Positions 62,509 to 64,000 of a DNA stretch of 64,000 bases are shown here, piece after piece. How positions within the stretch are numbered: the stretch's first letter is position 1; the number at the start of each line of letters is the position of its first letter. The notes beneath the pieces are model-generated. The model ran no database searches, was not told the origin of the DNA, and saw only the letters and a program-made list of their open reading frames with translations. This DNA is from Elymus sibiricus (taxonomy: Eukaryota > Streptophyta > Magnoliopsida > Poales > Poaceae): contig CM077665.1 in NCBI GenBank assembly GCA_039707655.1, positions 447,825,531 to 447,889,530 on the forward strand, in the 5' to 3' direction. The position numbers and the translations under genes are program-made.

Positions 62509-64000
62509 TCAAAATAAATCATGAAATGCATGAAAAATAGCAAATGAAGTCAGAAAAGGGTTGAAAAGTGATGATGTGGCTTTGAATGGTGCATATTGAA
62601 TGCAGAAAAAGTCTTGAGTTAAAATATGTTTAAAAATATGAGATCCCTTTGTAATAGACGAGTTTTCGTCCGAAACCCTGATACTTCGAAGGAGATTGTC
62701 CAGTTTGTACACAAAGTGCATCCAGTTTTTGCCGTAACCCTCTCAACTTTTTAGCACATGCTATGTGGGTGAAATTATGATATCATGCCAATTTTCAACC
62801 ATTTCAGAGTTCATTTGCAGTTCTTTTCAATCTCATGGTCATCTTAGCTCAAAATAAATCATGAAATGCATGAAAAATAGCAAATGAAGTCAGAAAAGGG
62901 TTGAAAAGTGATGATGTGGTTTTGAATGGTCCATATTGAATGCAGAAAAAGTCTTGAGTTAAAATATGTTTAAAAATATGAAATCCCTTTGTAATAGACG
63001 TGTTTTCGTCCGAAACCCTGATATTTCGAAGGAGATTTTCCAGTTTGTACACGAAGTGCATCGAGTTTTTCCCGTAACCCTCTCAACTTCTTAGCACATG
63101 CTATGTGGGTGAAATTATGATATCATGCCAATTTTCAACCATTTCAGAGTTCATTTGCAGTGCTTTTCAATCTCAGGGTCATCTTAGCTCAAAATAAATC
63201 ATGAAATGCATGAGAAATAGCAAATGAAGTCAGAAAAGGGTTGAAAAGTGATGATGTGGCTTTTAATGGTGCATATTGAATGCAGAAAAAGTCTTGAGTT
63301 AAAATATGTTTAAAAAAATGAAATCCTTTTGTAATAGACGAGTTTTCGTCCGAAACCCTGATACTTCGAAGGAGATTGTCCAGTTTGTACACGAAGTGCA
63401 TCCAGTTTTTCCCGTAACCCTCTCACCTTTTTAGCACATGCTATGTGGGAGAAATTATGATACCATGCCAATTTTCAACCATTTCAGAGTTCATTTGCAG
63501 TGCTTTTCAATCTCAGGGTCATCTTAGCTCAAAATAAATCATGAAATGCATGAAAAATAGCAAATGAAGTCAGAAAAGGGTTGAAAAGTGATGATGTGGC
63601 TTTTAATGGTCATATTGAATGCAGAAAAAGTCTTGAGTTAAAATATGTTTAAAAATATGAAATCCCTTTGTAATAGACATGTTTTCGTCCGAAACCCTAA
63701 TACTTCGAAGGAGATTGTCCAGTTTCTACACGAAGTACATCCAGTTTTTCCCGTAACCCTCTCAACTTTTTAGCACATGCTATGTGGGTGAAATTATGAT
63801 ACCATGACAATTTTCAACCATTCCAGAGTTCATTTGCAGTGCTTTTCAATCTCAGGGTCATCTTAGCTCAAAATAAATCATGAAATGCATGAAAAATAGC
63901 AAATGAAGTCAGAAAAGGGTTGAAAAGTGAAGATGTGGCTTTTAATGGTGCATATTGAATGCAGAAAAAGTCTTGAGTTAAAATATGTTTAAAAATATGA
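62509..64000. repeat. Right-domain unit 5, cut by the window edge: A-B-C-D-E...
   Basis: Starts are 62509, 62849, 63189, 63529 and 63868; the last monomer is incomplete. D is intact here (CATGTTTTCG and TTTCTACACGAAGTACATC), unlike in unit 4. The terminal E copy has GTGAAGATG, a private change. The array evidently continues past 64000. Confidence 0.85.

Larger units (their letters stand above)
1..64000 (-). repeat. Afa/pAs1-family (pTa535-like) satellite array, ~188.5 monomers of ~340 bp
   Basis: Every row of the window carries the same ~339-340 bp unit in the same orientation, seen by recurrence of CTCAAAATAA, ATGCAT, CTTCGAAG and AGCACATGC at constant spacing. I counted 188 complete intervals between 42 and 63868. 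On the minus strand the unit reads like the Triticeae Afa family: stretches around GGACAATCTC, TATCAGGGTTTCGGACGA and CTGACTTCATTTGC resemble, from memory, the pTa535 and pAs1 cytogenetic probes, and unit length and GTAC site agree with that family. The minus strand is given only because those probes are usually written that way. Afa repeats are non-coding heterochromatic satellites. Both window edges lie inside the array, so its true ends are not seen. Family assignment is from memory, not a search; the tandem repeat itself is certain. Confidence 0.93.

Noticed and set aside
1..64000. Centromeric satellite
   Set aside because: The ~340 bp unit and higher-order structure invite this call, but the sequence resembles the Afa/pAs1 family, known from distal and interstitial heterochromatin, and no centromeric retrotransposons interrupt the array.
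1..64000. CRISPR array or other spaced direct repeats
   Set aside because: The whole 340-bp unit repeats, with no unique spacers between repeats; unit size and composition fit a eukaryotic satellite.

Overview
The whole 64 kb window is one uninterrupted tandem satellite array. About 188.5 copies of a ~339-340 bp, AT-rich monomer (about 36% GC in a counted example) run head to tail in one orientation. I see no genes, transposons, RNA genes, inversions or unrelated spacer. Taking the T of the shared CTCAAAATAA motif as base 1, I placed 189 monomer starts from 42 to 63868 with a mean spacing of 339.5 bp; all spacings checked are 338-341 bp except one 318-bp copy. The reverse complement of the monomer matches, from memory, probe sequences of the grass Afa/pAs1 (pTa535-related) repeat family of Triticeae. 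That family has the same ~340 bp unit and takes its name from AfaI/RsaI (GTAC) sites, which most copies here carry. The host is therefore most likely a Triticeae or closely related Pooideae grass. This family is known from subtelomeric and interstitial heterochromatin, so nothing here argues for a centromere. Species and chromosome cannot be told from the window.

The array has higher-order structure. From 1 to about 8.2 kb there is a 14-monomer unit (4752 bp) whose first ~2.8 kb recurs almost unchanged from 4753. From 8.2 to 18.4 kb there are 3-, 6-, 7- and 9-monomer modules made of the same and related monomer types, plus one 22-bp deletion. From 18.4 to 22.1 kb the order is looser. From 22.1 to 44.2 kb several trimmed versions (6, 7, 11, 12 and 13 monomers) of one 14-type series, a to n, follow each other. 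From 44.2 to 50.3 kb types d to j are reshuffled. From 50.3 kb to the end there are five related units of 10, 11, 8, 7 and at least 5 monomers built from types A to J. Letters are local labels: lower-case e to i correspond broadly to upper-case E to I.

The most informative content is the recombination record: at least five chimeric monomers, two local duplications, and a readable order of events among the last five units. Four of the five chimera breakpoints are compatible with one ~45 bp A-rich interval of the monomer. Each monomer also has a fixed internal design: an imperfect 27/28-bp inverted repeat around a 61-bp loop, phased A-tracts, and a block holding every CpG of the monomer in about 76 bp. 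Many unit-specific variants are C-to-T or G-to-A changes in that block. The short open frames (70-93 codons) are by-products of the repeat and are not annotated as genes.
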